A stretch of 64,000 nucleotides of DNA from Straminergon stramineum (GCA_963920665.1 OY987266.1:10545001-10609000); one strand, 5' to 3'. Shown: positions 1 to 12,600, numbered from the stretch's first letter. A program made the numbers and translations. Notes: generated from the letters alone by a model not told the origin.

Positions 1-1180
1 ATCCATATGCATGCAAATTCGAGGCCTAGGTCTGAAAATTGAGACCCATGACATTGTGGCCACTGAAAACCCCCAACAGGGCGAGTTACAACCCGTGTAG
101 GTCGATTCCCACACTCGAAACCCTGAGGAAGGCTTCTTCTTTGGGCCCATGAGTTACGTTGATCCACCACCTGTTCACGTTAATTTCATCACAATTCTAA
201 TTTCATCACGCTCAACTAAACTCACTATTGCCGAGCCCATTGTGTACATTGCCAGAATTCATGGCCTTGACACAAATTGGAATCCATGACGGGGTCAGCT
301 AGTAACTTATGCTACAACCACCATCCATCCCCAAAGTACTAACTTTTTCCTTTTTCCTTTTTTTCTTTTTAGGTTTATTTCGGGAGGTGCAAATGAACGC
401 GAGTTTCATCATTGCAAAGAAAGAAAAACACCAGGAGAACCCAAAGGCACTAACTGTTTGGCAGAAACTAAATTACTACGACATCATCACTCCCTTTCTT
501 GCATTTCGGAAGCCACTAAGGCACTAACTAACGAAATCCAAACTGCCGGACCGCCTCGGGTGCATATGCAGCATCCCCAGGTGCCCTAAAGCAAACCACA
601 CACTCTCCAAGACTGACGAGAATGGATGGAATTGACCAGGTTCATTTCCACAGGACCTGCACACCACATCACTTCGAATTCGCCCATTTCCTCGACTGAT
701 TCCAGAAATTACAAGTTAGCATCCCCATCGAATTGAAATTCACAAGGTGGACACGTAGGAACCCTGTGCCCAAAGTGGCGCCCACGCAGGTCAGCTAAAG
801 CTATGCTGAGAGTTCTGGGAAAAAGGGCTGAGGGTGGTACGTACCCAATGCAAGCGCCATGATGGATCTGGGCCGACGAGGGCTGCTGCTGCAAAGTTGG
901 TGGGCGCGCCTGCTGCAGCGTCAATGGACGTGGGGCTGTGAGCCATGGCGGAGGCTGGCGAGGCCCCCCTTGAGAATGGTCTTCCCTAACCTTTCTGCAG
1001 GTCTACCTTCACTAGATGATGCTGCGAGAGCCCAACCAGAGCGGCCAGGGGGTGCGCTTCTACTGCAGTTGTGCAACGAGCCGGAAGGCGGGCCAAGGAG
1101 GCCATTGACGGTCCGAGGGTACATGTATTCTGTGCCGCGTAAATTTGGTATTTCTTCACCACCTCTAGTGAGCTAGTTTG
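1..1180. other. Unassigned, moderately GC-rich stretch
   Basis: The base composition is more balanced than in the AT-rich DNA that follows. Short open frames occur on both strands at 709-1176, but they overlap each other in several frames. None shows a recognisable domain, a conserved motif or a splice pattern. I see no supportable gene. The stretch could be the promoter or tail of a gene lying outside the window. Confidence 0.3.
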
Positions 1181-1189
1181 GGACTTCTA

Positions 1190-1740
1190 ATTGCAAATAT
1201 GTACTCGGAATTTGCAAATTTTATCATGGGCCAGTCACTGACCCCCTCATTGCCCCAGCTAAGAATAAATGTAAGAAAATGCCCCCTATTCCTCATATTT
1301 TTGTAACTGTTCACCATTCCAAACTAATTTAGGGCCTTTGATTGAAAATATGAATTCAAAATTTCCAAGTTTTGTCATGTGTTGTGAATAAAAAATTTCA
1401 ATGTTTTCCTTAGAGGTAAACTGCAAGGCAATGAGGGTCAATTCACCTTGACCCTAAATGTAGGAACCAATTTCCCCTTATGTTTTACCCTTGGGAAAAA
1501 CACATGAACTCTTTATATGCCACACATGATAAAATTTGCAAATTTTGAATTCATATTCGCAATTTGAAGCCCCAAATGAGGTAGGAGAGGTAGAAAATAG
1601 AGAAATCAAGCACAAAATAGTGGGTCTTTCATTTACATTCACTCTTAGTTGGACCCCCTTAATTGGTCGTTGCACAATTACAAGCGCGACTTTAGCTAGG
1701 ATGGTATGTTGATGATTTATATGGATTCTATGCTCAGGGG
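1190..1740. repeat. Two diverged copies of the 'GCAAATTTTGAATTCATATT' core repeat
   Basis: The part at about 1430-1700 reads forward and shares with 6700-6870 and 42540-42700 a core that runs: a GGGGAAA-like start, TTTGCAAATTTTGAATTCATATT, a gCCCCAAAT block, and CACAAAATAG followed by GGGTCTTT. A fragment at about 1190-1300 carries pieces of the same core in the opposite orientation. The 42.5-kb relative has Mutator-like ends. Here the ends are too decayed to define. Confidence 0.55.
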
Positions 1741-1914
1741 ACACTCCCTTGTATATTTTGCATTCATGTGTGATAATGACCTATTTAGAGGGGGGCTATT
1801 TACCTCATGAAATGGATTAAAAGCCATGATATTTTTTAAAATAAAGGTAAAACTTAATAATTAATGGTACATATTATTACTTATTATTTTTTCAATTTGT
1901 CATTTTAAAATGGG

Positions 1915-2300
1915 GTATTTTATGTATATCCCATTTTTTTCATTTTCACCCCATTTTTTTTCCTTACACCCAATTTTTTTCTTTGAACCCTTTTTTTTTC
2001 CAAAACACCCCATTTCTTTCTCTCATATCCTATTTTTTTCCTTACCACCCATTTTTTTTCCATAACACTCCATTTCTTTCTCATGTACCCCATGTTTTTT
2101 CTTTGAACCTATTTCCTTTGCATAGCACCCCATTTCTTTCTCTTCTATCCCATTTTTTCCTTACAACCCATTTTTTTTCTTTGCATCATTTTAGTTCTTT
2201 ATACAATTTTTTTTCTTGAACAGACAATTCCTTTCCTTTACACTCTATTTTTTCCAATCTATCCCATTATTTCCTTCAACCCATTTCCCCCTTATCCCCC
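1915..2300. repeat. Degenerate pyrimidine-rich tandem repeat
   Basis: About 380 bp on the plus strand are almost pure C/T, built from repeated CCCATTTTTTTTCC-like units of roughly 20-30 bp separated by TACA, GAAC or ATAACA spacers. An open frame through it (Phe/Leu/Ser/Pro only) is a by-product of the repeat and not a gene. Confidence 0.75.
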
Positions 2301-3989
2301 ATTACATTCTAGACACCCTATTTCGAATGGACATTTGTCAAACTGTTGAATTTGTATAGCAATTTACAAGTCTTGGTGAGAACAAGAGCCTTTGTACACG
2401 CATAAAGATTCAAAGTGAAACACATGTGTAAAGGAAAGAATTTGAATGTGTATATAAAGAAAAAAAAATCATAAATGACTAAATTGAAGTCAGCTTCATC
2501 AATTGTGGGGAAGATTTTGCAGCACCTTCAACCCATGATATCCTCCAACACAGATTCACAAACCCTCAAATTTTGGAAGCAAACGTACAATCCAGAGAGC
2601 ACAAATGGCATAGGTATTTGAATCACAGAACATGAGTGATGTCTTTCCTTGCTCTAATAGAGCATTGGAAACTAGAATCTCCATTACAGTACGTTGAAGT
2701 GGCTCGCTATAGGCTATTGGACGTGTAATAAACACTAATAGATGTAAAGATAAAGTACTCACTTTTCATCCATCCGAATTAGTCAACACCACAAATTAGT
2801 ATCACTCTACCATTCTAGGCCTACACATCTTTTTCCCTATGGTATTTTAGATGTATTGGTGACATAATATTTGGATAATATACTTAATGCTATAGTATTT
2901 ATAATGTGGTCTTACAATTTTTGAGCATTGTATATTACATGTACTTTTTTTCCAATTCTTTTTCGCAAATAATGTATTAGATCCTATTTTTTATCACATG
3001 TAGTTTCTACTATTTTTGCCAATGCCCCCCCCCGCTGAGATTCTATGGTGACTTCTCTTATGAAATAATTGGAAGGTAACTCTAGTGATGATAAAGAGTG
3101 ACTTCATGGAAGACAAGCATTGGCCAATGCCAAAGTCTAAAAATGGAATGAGTCTTCACTTGAATCTTGCTTGCGATGGACAAGGACAACTAGCCCTAGC
3201 TAAAGCTACGAGCATCCCCACCAATTCTTCCATTTCACTATCCCCATCTAGAAACAAATATAGGGAAAGGAAATGTTTTCCCCACCAATATTGCTCAACA
3301 AGAAAAGTATAAGGAAAGGTGATTTTGAAATTTCTACTTGAGCTTCCCTATATTGAATTGGGCCTTATCCCCCCCAAAATTTTTAGGGATGTAGGATTCT
3401 AATGGGAGGTTTTCCTCCCTATCTAGATGAATTTCATCTCTACATGAAGTGATTCAAAAACTTACCAAAAAATCATAAAGAACTAGATGACCAAGCTATT
3501 GACTTTGCAAAATTATAGATAAAATATTTTTTTTACAAGATACTTGTATATATTTCATTCATTTCATTGAGCTCCTAGGGTAAACTCTTGAAAAGATGCA
3601 TGATCCCTCTAATGGATGTCGACTATTCTAGAGGTTGTATACCAAAGGCCAACATTTTATTTTACTTTTACATACAAGCAAATACTACATTAGAAATGGT
3701 TGTACAAGAAAAGATGAATTTCAAAGTTAAAAAAAATAAAGATTTAAAGAATCAAAGTGAAATTACAATGAGTACCCAAAACATTTTCTTCATTCATATA
3801 CATGTCCTATACATTTAAAAAAATCTAGATGTATGTATTTTCAAGATTGATTTAGGATATTTGGGCATTTGGAAATACCTTGGGTACTTTAACCTTAACC
3901 CTAAAGCATGAGATATATAACCAATGTACTTTGCAAAAATGATCTACTTTATTACACTAATAGGTGCATTTTCCATAGTACATTAATCT
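2301..3989. other. AT-rich intergenic DNA, no feature recognised
   Basis: There is a C9 run near 3026 and short frames without domains. I see no gene, no RNA gene and no clear inverted repeat ends in this stretch. Confidence 0.4.
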
Positions 3990-3993
3990 TTAA

Positions 3994-5065
3994 CTCCTAA
4001 AGGACCGAATGACTATTGAACATACATAGGCAATTTTGGGTAGGTTTCTATGAAGTTGTTTTCTAACGGATGTTCTTCAAATTTTGACTCAAGGTGTGAA
4101 CATGTATCCCCTAAGTGGGAATATAATTTTTTTCTTGATCAAGTGCCTAGATCAAAAGCTATGGTGCCCTAAACTTTTCTAGCAACTCGGGCAGCATGTG
4201 CAAAATACCTCCTCTACTTCTGAAATTTGGTAGGTATGTAACTTTCATGATATAAGATGCAAATGTCAAAAAAATAACCATGTGTAATATAAAAATCTCA
4301 CTTTGGCAGGAATTAAAGGTTGCTAGCCTTGTTGGGTAAGGTCAAAGAAATTTTTTTCTCCTAACTTCAAATGTTATAATCATTAGAAAAAATTTCAGCC
4401 CTCAAAGGGGCTGCTTCCCTTTGAGAAGTTCCCCTCAAAGGAACGCACAACCCCTTTAAGGAATAGTGGTCACTATTCATCATCAATGATGAATAGTGCC
4501 AAAATAAAAATATTTTAAAATGTATATTTTTTAATTTAAAAATATTTAAAAATATTTAAAAAATATGAAATATTAAAAATAATATTAAAATAATAATAGA
4601 AATCTGACGTGGTCGCACTAATGCCACATCAAATCTCACAATTTTGTAATTTTGAATTTATTTTAAGATTCATGTTTTAATTATTTTTTTAATATTTTTT
4701 TAATTCTTAAATTGAATTGTCCCACGTGAATGAGGCTTTGCAGTTCACTGGCTGGGGGAAAAAAATTATTTTATTTTATTTTATTTTTTTCGAATTTTCT
4801 TTTCCGGCCACAATTCCCTACCATTCCCTGCAGTCCAAGACTCACAGCCCCTTAGAGGGTTCATATTTTTTCTAAGGCTTTCAATCCATATGGTCAAAGT
4901 TTCTGAAATTTTTTCCACATATTCCCATAGTAATCTAGTACAAATTTATATGGTTGAATTTTGAAAAATACTTTTTTTTTCATTTCTTTTCATTTCTTTT
5001 CATTGCCCTAAAAAGTGGCAGTTTTTCACAATTTGTGTCTAAAATGTGCCTTGGTCTTTTAAGGA
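3994..5065 (-). mobile_element. TTAA-bounded non-autonomous element, copy 1 (with nested insertion)
   Basis: TTAA at 3990-3993 and at 5066-5069 bound it. The left end reads CTCCTAAAGGACC and the right end is its approximate inverse, GGTCTTTTAAGGA. The interior matches the copies at 57832-58410 and 29586-30151 in the opposite orientation (for example the blocks GTGTCTAAAATGTGCC and CCCTAAAAAGTGGCAG). It is about 1.07 kb, against 566-579 bp for those copies, because a second element lies inside at about 4397-4862. It has no coding capacity. Confidence 0.7.
4397..4862. mobile_element. Nested MITE inside the TTAA element
   Basis: The ends are inverted: the left reads CCCTCAAAGGGGCTG and the right is the inverse of CCCTCTAAGGGGCTG. 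TTCA stands directly outside both ends, which suggests a short target duplication. The interior is AT-rich. It also holds a perfect palindrome at 4471-4498 (13-bp arms CACTATTCATCAT, 2-bp loop). A similar CTGACGT.GT...CCACATC motif occurs near 54890. Confidence 0.5.
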
Positions 5066-5069
5066 TTAA

Positions 5070-6349
5070 AGTCATCCATGAGCCACTTTTAGACACAACC
5101 TCCTTCCAAAGTCAATGATTATCATAAAAATAAATTATCAAGACTTCAATAATATTGAACACTTTGTGTTCATTTCTTCATTAAAAATGAAGCAATATAG
5201 ATTCCAATTCGTGATGCACATATGCAAAGATAATCTATTTTACAATTTATATAAAGAAATTGAAAAACAATTGTTTGCCATCTCATAGTCTTGCAGGCTA
5301 CAACCAAAATATGGTTGTGTGGATCACAAGGTCAAATTTATGAATATGTTAAAATTCTTAAAGTCTCCATGATAAAATAAATGTACTAATTCTCAACCTT
5401 GCATCCTATGATCCTACATAGATAGTAAAACATGCACAAATGTAATTGTAGCAATGTCTTCCACTTTTGAGTGTATAGTGACAAACTTATGTCATTGTAC
5501 ACTTAAATTCATGAATTAATGAATATGTATATGTATGTGGTATAATTGAGTACCCCTATATTTATATTTTTTGTGAAGTTTTGAGATTGCAATCAATATG
5601 GGATAATACACAATACATATATCTATATTCATATGTCATCAATATCATGTATCTACATGTGTATCCATATATTATACTACACTAAAACCATAGTATGTAT
5701 TTCATACATAGTATCCATATATTGTATCATATTATAAATATATATAATTTATAATATGTATCCATACATTGTAGCATATTATAACCATGTGTATTATACT
5801 ATAATTGTGTATATTCTGTGTACAATATCCATATCAAAGTTTTTTTTAGTTTAGGTTTGGAAGGTGGATTGGGCAAATTTGATGTCTTCTTTGTATTTTT
5901 GCCAATGTTTTTTTCATATATTTAACCAACTAGTTGTGGGTCTTATATATATACCTTAGTGTACTTAGGTATGACATCTACTAGTACATAGAAATGAAGA
6001 ATGAATATATTCATCGAAAAATTTAATCAATTTTGTGTGACTAAATGAATGACAAGACTTGTCTTTCTAGTCTTAAATTAGATACAAAAAATGAATAGTT
6101 TGAAAGATACTATTGAATTAGACCATACCAAATTTTACTTCTTGGATTCAAGGGCCTTTTATGATTAATTATATAGAACAAATCTATTGCAATCCAATGG
6201 CACCAATAGATTTTATCAAATAGTAAGATTTTCTCGAGAAATTATTGGAAAATCATCAAGGCTTAGTAAGAACTAAGCAATGAAGAAATATGGATGAAAA
6301 ACTAACACTTTGTGTAACAAATGAAATCTTGACACTTTGCACTGACTAG
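5070..6349. repeat. AT-rich spacer with degenerate TATCCATATATT-type repeats
   Basis: At 5600-5830 the sequence is made of loosely repeated TATCCATATATTGTA/ATTATA units. The rest (5070-5600 and 5830-6349) has no gene, element end or RNA gene that I can support. Confidence 0.4.
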
Positions 6350-6353
6350 TTAA

Positions 6354-6592
6354 GCCCTTAAGGCCCAAGGAGTCTGTTTTTGGCCTCTCACTTGTTCAAT
6401 AGGGCAAAGTTATAACATTATTTCCCTACATTCTAAGTTTACCTAAGTGAATTTCATATTATGATGTTCATATTGAACAAGGAAGTTCAAAAGTACAAAT
6501 GACATTATGTAATAAGCTTGATGTACAATGCATACTATCAATCAAAGTTCAAACTTGTGAAAATATACAAAAACTGCTTGGACCTTGAGGGG
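6354..6592. mobile_element. TTAA-bounded short element, copy 2 (239 bp)
   Basis: TTAA flanks at 6350-6353 and 6593-6596. The left terminus is GCCCTTAAGGCCCAAGGAG. The right terminus is the inverse of CCCCTCAAGGTCCAAGCAG, so about 15 of 19 positions pair. It is the shortest of the eight elements of this structure and is non-coding. Confidence 0.6.
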
Positions 6593-6671
6593 TTAATAAT
6601 AGTCATTACCCATGTTATTATTATTGTATCCTTCACATGGGCTGATTAGTCACACTAGGCGGGGCATACCC

Positions 6672-6898
6672 AAGCCGGGGTGGACTGACCCCCTCGCTCA
6701 TCCCCAAGGGGAAACCCTGAAATTTTTTATTTGCCACGCATGATAAAATTTGCAAATTTTGAATTCTTATTTGCAATCTGAGGCCCCAAATTAGCAAAGA
6801 CAGGTGTTGAAGATAAATTAATGATGCACAAAATAGGGGGTCTTTTTTCTTACATGCCCCCCTGGATTGACTTGGGGAGACGAGCGAGGGGGCCGGCC
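6672..6898. mobile_element. Mutator-like MITE, diverged copy
   Basis: The direct repeat GGCATACCC(A) occurs at 6663-6672 and 6899-6908, fitting a 9-10 bp target duplication. Imperfect inverted ends share CCCCCTCGCTC(A/G)TC and CCCCAAG. The interior carries the same TTTGCAAATTTTGAATTC core and CACAAAATAGGGGGTC block as the 42488-42745 element. It lies about 0.6 kb upstream of the RALF start codon and could have brought in promoter sequence. Confidence 0.55.
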
Positions 6899-6908
6899 GG
6901 CATACCCA

Positions 6909-7511
6909 TGGATCCGCCATCCATTTTCTCTTGCACTAAAAATAGTCAGCGCGTGATTTCTCCCTAACCTCCAGACTCCCGCTTCGCAGCAGTCGGCAAT
7001 GTGGATGCACGCAGTCACGCACTCCCCGCCGGACACTCGCTCCGGCCGGGCGAGCCCACACAAAGAGTAAGACAAATAAGTTCGTACTAACCAAATGACC
7101 CCGCGGAGAATCAGTCGTCCCGGACTCCAGTGTCAACGATTGCTAAGGTGCCATACTGCCATCCTTGGAATATTACTGTACGTACTCTATGTGCAAGCTG
7201 GCACCCACAAGTCTCTCCCTCATAGTCAGCTCCTGCTCTGGCTGGTGCTTGCGCCCGCGCTTCCAGTCATCGTTTGCTAAATATACTCCAAAGCCCATAC
7301 GGCCGAACCTTCCGTCATCATCCTCCCCGGCCAACTTCCTCAGCCGCAGTACAACCACACTAGCTAGTATCGATTCTTGTACTTTGCAGGGATTGCTTCG
7401 AGGTATCTGTAGAACGTGCTTCAGAGTTCGTGGAGCTATATGTGAGTGTGAGTGTGAGTGTGAGTGTGAGTGTGAGTGTGTCTGTTTGAGAGTGTGTGAG
7501 TTGGCTTAGCG
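6909..7511 (+). promoter_or_regulatory. RALF promoter and 5' leader region
   Basis: This is about 600 bp of more GC-rich DNA between the MITE and the RALF start. A weak TATA-like stretch (CTAAATATAC) lies at about 7277-7286, roughly 230 bp before the start codon. The leader would include the GTGTGA microsatellite. No transcription start can be fixed from sequence alone. Confidence 0.4.
7439..7500 (+). repeat. (GTGAGT/GTGTGA) microsatellite in the RALF 5' leader
   Basis: About six tandem copies of the hexamer GTGTGA run to about 7480, followed by a degenerate GT/GA tail that ends just before the RALF ATG. Length variation here could affect leader length, but nothing in the sequence shows a regulatory role. 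Confidence 0.85.
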
Positions 7512-7871
7512 ATGGTGATGGGGATCAGGGAGATGGTTGTGATGGTGCTGGCGATTCTAGTATTCCTGTTTGTGCGGACGGAAGCTGTCGGCATAGATCA
7601 CACCAGTAGCGCGAGCTTGGAGTTTCCGGGGTGGAAGTCTGGACGACGCTTGTCGACGACGACCCATGACGATTTCATGGACGAGTTTCTCGATGAGCCC
7701 ACCAGGCGCATTCTTGCGACCAGGACCTATATCAGCTATGGGGCGTTGACTGCGAACCGGTCGCCGTGTCCTTCGTCTGGGCGGTCGTATTACAACAACT
7801 GCAGGAATACGGGCGCCACGACACCTTACCGCCGAAGCTGCGTTCAGATCACTCGCTGCGCCAGAGGATAG
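7512..7871 (+). CDS. RALF (rapid alkalinization factor) peptide precursor
   Basis: The gene encodes a 119-residue secreted preproprotein in one exon. Residues 1-25 form a hydrophobic signal peptide (VVMVLAILVFLFV core). An acidic propeptide follows, then the subtilase processing motif RRIL (65-68). The mature peptide of about 50 residues has YISYGAL (73-79), which holds the receptor-contact YISY motif, and four cysteines at 86, 97, 110 and 116, the family's two-disulfide pattern. It ends ITRCARG. RALFs are apoplastic ligands of CrRLK1L receptor kinases such as FERONIA, acting with LRX and LLG proteins in growth, wall integrity and immunity. I chose the first ATG; Met3 is also in frame and the signal peptide would survive either start. 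Length and motif order are typical and no lesion is visible. Which RALF subgroup it belongs to cannot be told here. Confidence 0.95.
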   Translation: MVMGIREMVVMVLAILVFLFVRTEAVGIDHTSSASLEFPGWKSGRRLSTTTHDDFMDEFLDEPTRRILATRTYISYGALTANRSPCPSSGRSYYNNCRNTGATTPYRRSCVQITRCARG

Positions 7872-8838
7872 CTAGCTTACTGCAATCCTTGCTACCGGAT
7901 TCCCAAGGTTTGTAACCGTGTTATCAAGATTTGTGACCGTTTTCTCAGGGTTTGTAACCGTTGTTCGGTGAGACAGCAAGGATCAATGGAATCCGCTGGC
8001 ATTGCAGTTCGGAGAGTGACGACATCGATAGTTCGTGACTGTGGGCTCCAAAGTTTCAATAATTGACAAGCTTCCATTCACGAATGTATAATGATTCTTT
8101 GATTTAGTGATGCGTTTGATAATCCGTAGAGTTTCCTTGATTACTGTTCTCAGCCCATACCGCATCCTTAGTTCCATACATGTGCGTTGCTTCATCAAAT
8201 TCGATGAATTAATAAATCCACATGTCAGATGACTTGACCAATTCAATTCTGGTATTATCAATGGTTGTCCTAATGTACTATTGAACATTGAATGTTCTGG
8301 TGTTGACTCTGGTTCAACACTGACATGTGGTTGTTGTCTTCGACTCTTCGCACGTCCAACACGGTCACTGACCATGTTCGACCTAATTTGTATCGAGTGG
8401 GTATGCGCTAGAGAAATGCAAGTTACGGTCACCGACACTTGGACACGAGTGAGGAATAGGAATTGTTTGCTAGAAAGCTCTGTTCCGCCCTCGGCAAGCA
8501 CAAAGAAATATCATTGTGTTGTGTGCGATTTGGTTTTGAATGTTGTTCTTTTATGTTATTGTACTGTCTGGAGTTTGCTTGTTGATGCTTTTAGGGCTTA
8601 TCGTTGTCATGTTACGCCTATGGACATTTCAATTCAATATAGGTCACTTTAGAATGCGAGTAGTGGCTCGTTCAGAGCTTTTCCAAGTCACACATTTGAT
8701 TTTCAGTCAGAAAATGAGAGTGAGAGATAATTCCCAAGCTCATTTTTGTGGTTGGCATGGATTTCATTTTGGGGGCCATGTCAAGCTTGAAAGGGTAAGT
8801 AAGAGTGCCATCGGGGACTAGTGTATTGAGAAATGTCT
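7872..8838 (+). other. RALF 3' flank with a short imperfect tandem repeat
   Basis: From about 7909 to 7960, three imperfect repeats of a roughly 22-bp unit (GGTTTGTAACCGTTTTCTCA-like) follow the stop codon. Antisense and sense frames of up to 172 codons occur further on (7983-8821) but show no domain. A 3' UTR probably occupies the first few hundred bases; no polyadenylation signal stands out. Confidence 0.4.
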
Positions 8839-9094
8839 TAACCCTTGAAGGACAGAAATAGCATGAGCTTGGGCTTGGTTTTCAGATATTCTTCGTCATA
8901 GCATCTCCAATACTTAACCACTCCATTAGATGTTTTTCACTCCATTAGATGTTTTTGAGCTACACTAGAGGGGTGCGAGGTTCCCCGAGTTCTTGAATTG
9001 TGGGAACTCGGCCACAACAATAGGTTGATATGGACAAGTGATTGCTACATCAGATAATAATGAAATTTTTTATGATGAAATAATAATAATTATT

Positions 9095-9675
9095 TTTTGA
9101 CTCGTAAAGTCCCAAGGTCATTTTTCTATCAAAAAACACTCAAAATTGTCACTTCTACTACATTCACCTATGAAATTAGAAAAAATATATTTTAAAAAAT
9201 CTAACTATAGGATCATGTTCTAGACTTGTCTTTGATCACGTAGTAAAAATTTTGTGATTTTTGACCATACAGATTGATAGATATTAACATTTGAAGTGAA
9301 AGAAAAAGTTTCATTCAAGAAGTTTCTTTGATTGCCCGAAGAACAAGAACCTCCGTAACTTTCACATCATTAATCCAAATGGAATGAATCAAATCTTCCC
9401 ATTTAGAAAAATATATAATCTACTAGAAAAAAAATATTAAAATTCTTATCTCAATTTTTTGTGAATTGTTTTGGTTGCCTAGTCTCTCCCATTTTGAGGT
9501 TATTGTGGCATAACTTTTGCTCTTGCGCATAGATTGAAATAAAAATTTGTATTCCCAAAAGCTAATAAGTTTTTCTATCTTATGAGAAAGTTTCAAAAAA
9601 ATTCAGTAAAAACTGAGATCATAAAAAGCTTCCTGAAATCCAATTTGTCCCCCATAGGAACAATGGACTTTAGGG
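9095..9675 (-). mobile_element. Decayed copy of the TTAA-element family
   Basis: The interior matches parts of the 63373-63640, 37390-38165 and 52785-53618 repeats (blocks ACTCAAAATTGTCA, AATCTAACTATAGGATC, and CATAACTTTTGCTC in reverse). The ends have diverged (left GTAAAGTCCCAAGG, right GGACTTTAGGGTTTA) and the TTAA boundaries are lost. Confidence 0.45.
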
Positions 9676-12600
9676 TTTATATATACAATTAATTAATTAA
9701 TTTTACTAATTTTTTATTCTAACTAACAATGGTTGGTTGCTAGCATGGGGAACTAGCCTAAAAACAACCCTCTAATGCAACTAAAAAACATCTAGTGATA
9801 CCTATTTTTTAATATTGTTTACTTCATCTCCAATAGATGCATCTATGATAATAAGTTAGGTTTCAAATTACAATTTAAATGTGTGATTCTTGCATTGGAA
9901 AGTTTGTCAATAGTAGCTTTGAGATTGCTCATTGCCTTCATTGGCAAAATTTGGTCCTTGGGAGGGTCATTTGAATTTTGGAAAATGTGCAAATCCAAGG
10001 GGGAAGTTTTGTTTTTTTGTTTTTAAAAAATAATTGAATTTTTTTAGTCCCCATTCCTACATGGCACAGAAGGTGATCATGTGGGACAAAAAATATATTA
10101 TTAATTTATTTTTGTAATTGGACACAATTTTATGTATTCAAATGGCCCTATATAAGGTTCAGATTTCCTATGATGGAAGAGGGTGGAATCTCATCATTGA
10201 TTAACCTTTTGAGCAAGCTTTGTTATGCCTATGTCATGAAGATTCTCAAAACCAATTTTGGGTAGCCTCTCTAGGACCCAAATTGTCCTTTTAAGCTTTC
10301 AAGATGTTTGCAAAATGATTTGAAGTAGTGGTGATGGTCCAGTAAGGGGATCATGTGATTGTTGTCAAGGTACTTAGAAAGTTGGATATGGCCTCATTAG
10401 ATTCATCTTTCAAATTAAATCTTTTAATTAGACGGCATCCAAACTTAGAATCCGAAGTAAGAATATTGATCTTTGGATATTACACATGATGTGTCAAGTG
10501 TGATAATCAAGAAAGGAACTTTGACACCATTTTATTGTGTGAGAAAAACTAGGAGGGAACAAGGGAGCAACAAGTAGAGAGTAACAAAAAAGATTATGGT
10601 ATTTAGAAGACTATGAAAATGTAGTCCTTCACCTCATATTTTGACAAAATCCAAAACTTCATTATTCTTGATGATATGGGTGGTTAGTTAGAAATGTAGA
10701 GGGAAAAGGCTTCAAAAACTATACTAGTATGTAGTGTTTACTTCCTTTATTATATGATTGATTAACATTTTTGGTTCCTAATAAGCAAGAAATGGTTCCA
10801 AAACATATGGTTATAACTCTATAAGGTTTGAGTACCAACTCTTGAAATGATCATCATGAAATAATGAACGAAAATCTAATTTAGGACAATAAGGTTGTCT
10901 TGTGGACAAATGTATTTGGAGTGTGGTACTATGAAGTCAATTTTGAATGGATACTTTTTTATCACATTTTTTCCTAACTTGATTGTCCAAATTAAAAGTT
11001 ATGCTTGAAGTGATTTGAAATGCAACATTTGAATTAGGAAGAAAACTTTAGGTAGTATGTATTATTTCTATCATCTATTTCTAAATTTTAGCCTAGATGT
11101 AATTATTATGATATAGTACATACTCCATTGTCAAAATGTCAAGAATGTAACTAGTATGTGTACTAATCTCCATCCAAGAAATGTCAAAATCTGCTAATCC
11201 TATTGGATATGGTTGGATTTTAAAAAATCTAACTTCAAAAGTTAGTCTTGTAATTTGGGTTGTCAATATTAAACAATTGAATACCTAAATGGTTTGTTTT
11301 TTTTCATTTTTTCATAATACAAAAGAAATCAACATTAAAATGAGTGGTTTGACACCTTTTGGTGAATAAGTAAAGCTTTTAGGAATTAAATAACAAACCA
11401 TTCTTTTTGGGAAAACAAGAGGGCTTATTACAAATTAGGTGGTTGTTTATATACAATTATGCCCAATTTGGTTAGAATATAATGACAATACAAAAACCAA
11501 TTGAGAGTTGCTAGGAATAAAACAACCCTCCTACAATGAAGCTAAAAGACTAATGAAGGTCTTAAAATCTCAAACACTCTTGACACCTTGGTGGGGTTAT
11601 TTGATACTTATTAGGTTTATGCTTCAAATGCCCAAATAACTACAAGGGCCCATGACAAGGAAGTCACAAACAAATATAGAGAAGTAGTCAAGAAAAGGTA
11701 TTGATAGGGAGTGTGAGAAAATGATGGACATGGTTTTGATACAAAGTATTGTAGAACTATGACTCAATATAAGTGACAACGTTTTACCCTTACAATGGAC
11801 TAAAATTGAATAAGAGTATCAACACCATGTGTATGCCAAATGATTCACTATATACTTCTATTGAGTAGGAAATATTAAACAAGGCTTACTAAAAATGCCC
11901 CAAGACTTGTATAGACAAGATTGGAGTTTTTCCCATCTTGCCTTTAATATATACTATCACTTTGTCTTGAGGTTTCTTCAAAAATAAACAAGAGACTCCA
12001 AATAGTTAGAAATCATAGGAGTCACTAAAAAAATTTAAGAGTTACTTGGTGGCTTTGGAAAGCCATATATCTACTTAGATGAGCCAATTTCAAGTTTTAA
12101 GTAGCCTCACAAAATATTATAGGAGTCCCCTAAGATATGAGGTGGATATACCTAAACTTAATTTGAAAAAAAATTGACTTCTACAAACTATATACTTTGA
12201 GGTAGGGGAAATTATCCAAGTTGATGGAGGGTATATGTATATGACAAAAAAATACTTCAAGATTATATATCTATAGAACTTAAAATATTCCATTTAGGAA
12301 ACTTCAAGTAAGTTAAAAAAATGTACAAATAGAATGAATAGTACATTTCTGTATGATAGAAAGTATTTATGACTACAATTGACTATTAATTATGTATTTA
12401 TCAACGAGCATTTCATTTTTCAATTGTAAATCAAGGTGTTAAAATATTTTCCTTTGATGTGAATAAGTTCTTGTTTAGTATAGTAAATTTAGTCTAAATG
12501 TGGTTCTAAATCCCTCCCTAAACTCTCACTAAAATCACTCATAATACCTAAACTATGCAAATATAGCTTTAGATTAATTAAACAATCTTTCTAGCACTAC

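Noticed and set aside
55..115. B-box-like AGGTCGATTCC suggesting a tRNA or SINE
   Set aside because: The A-box match is poor and no acceptor or anticodon stem can be drawn.
859..1176. 105-codon plus-strand frame in the GC-richer first kilobase
   Set aside because: It overlaps other frames on both strands, has no domain, no convincing splice context and no upstream signal. Composition alone explains it.
1983..2219. 78-codon frame rich in Phe, Leu, Ser and Pro
   Set aside because: It is the translation of a pyrimidine-rich tandem repeat.
7983..8501. 172-codon minus-strand frame downstream of RALF
   Set aside because: No domain or signal is visible, it lies over the likely RALF 3' UTR, and the opposite strand is also open.
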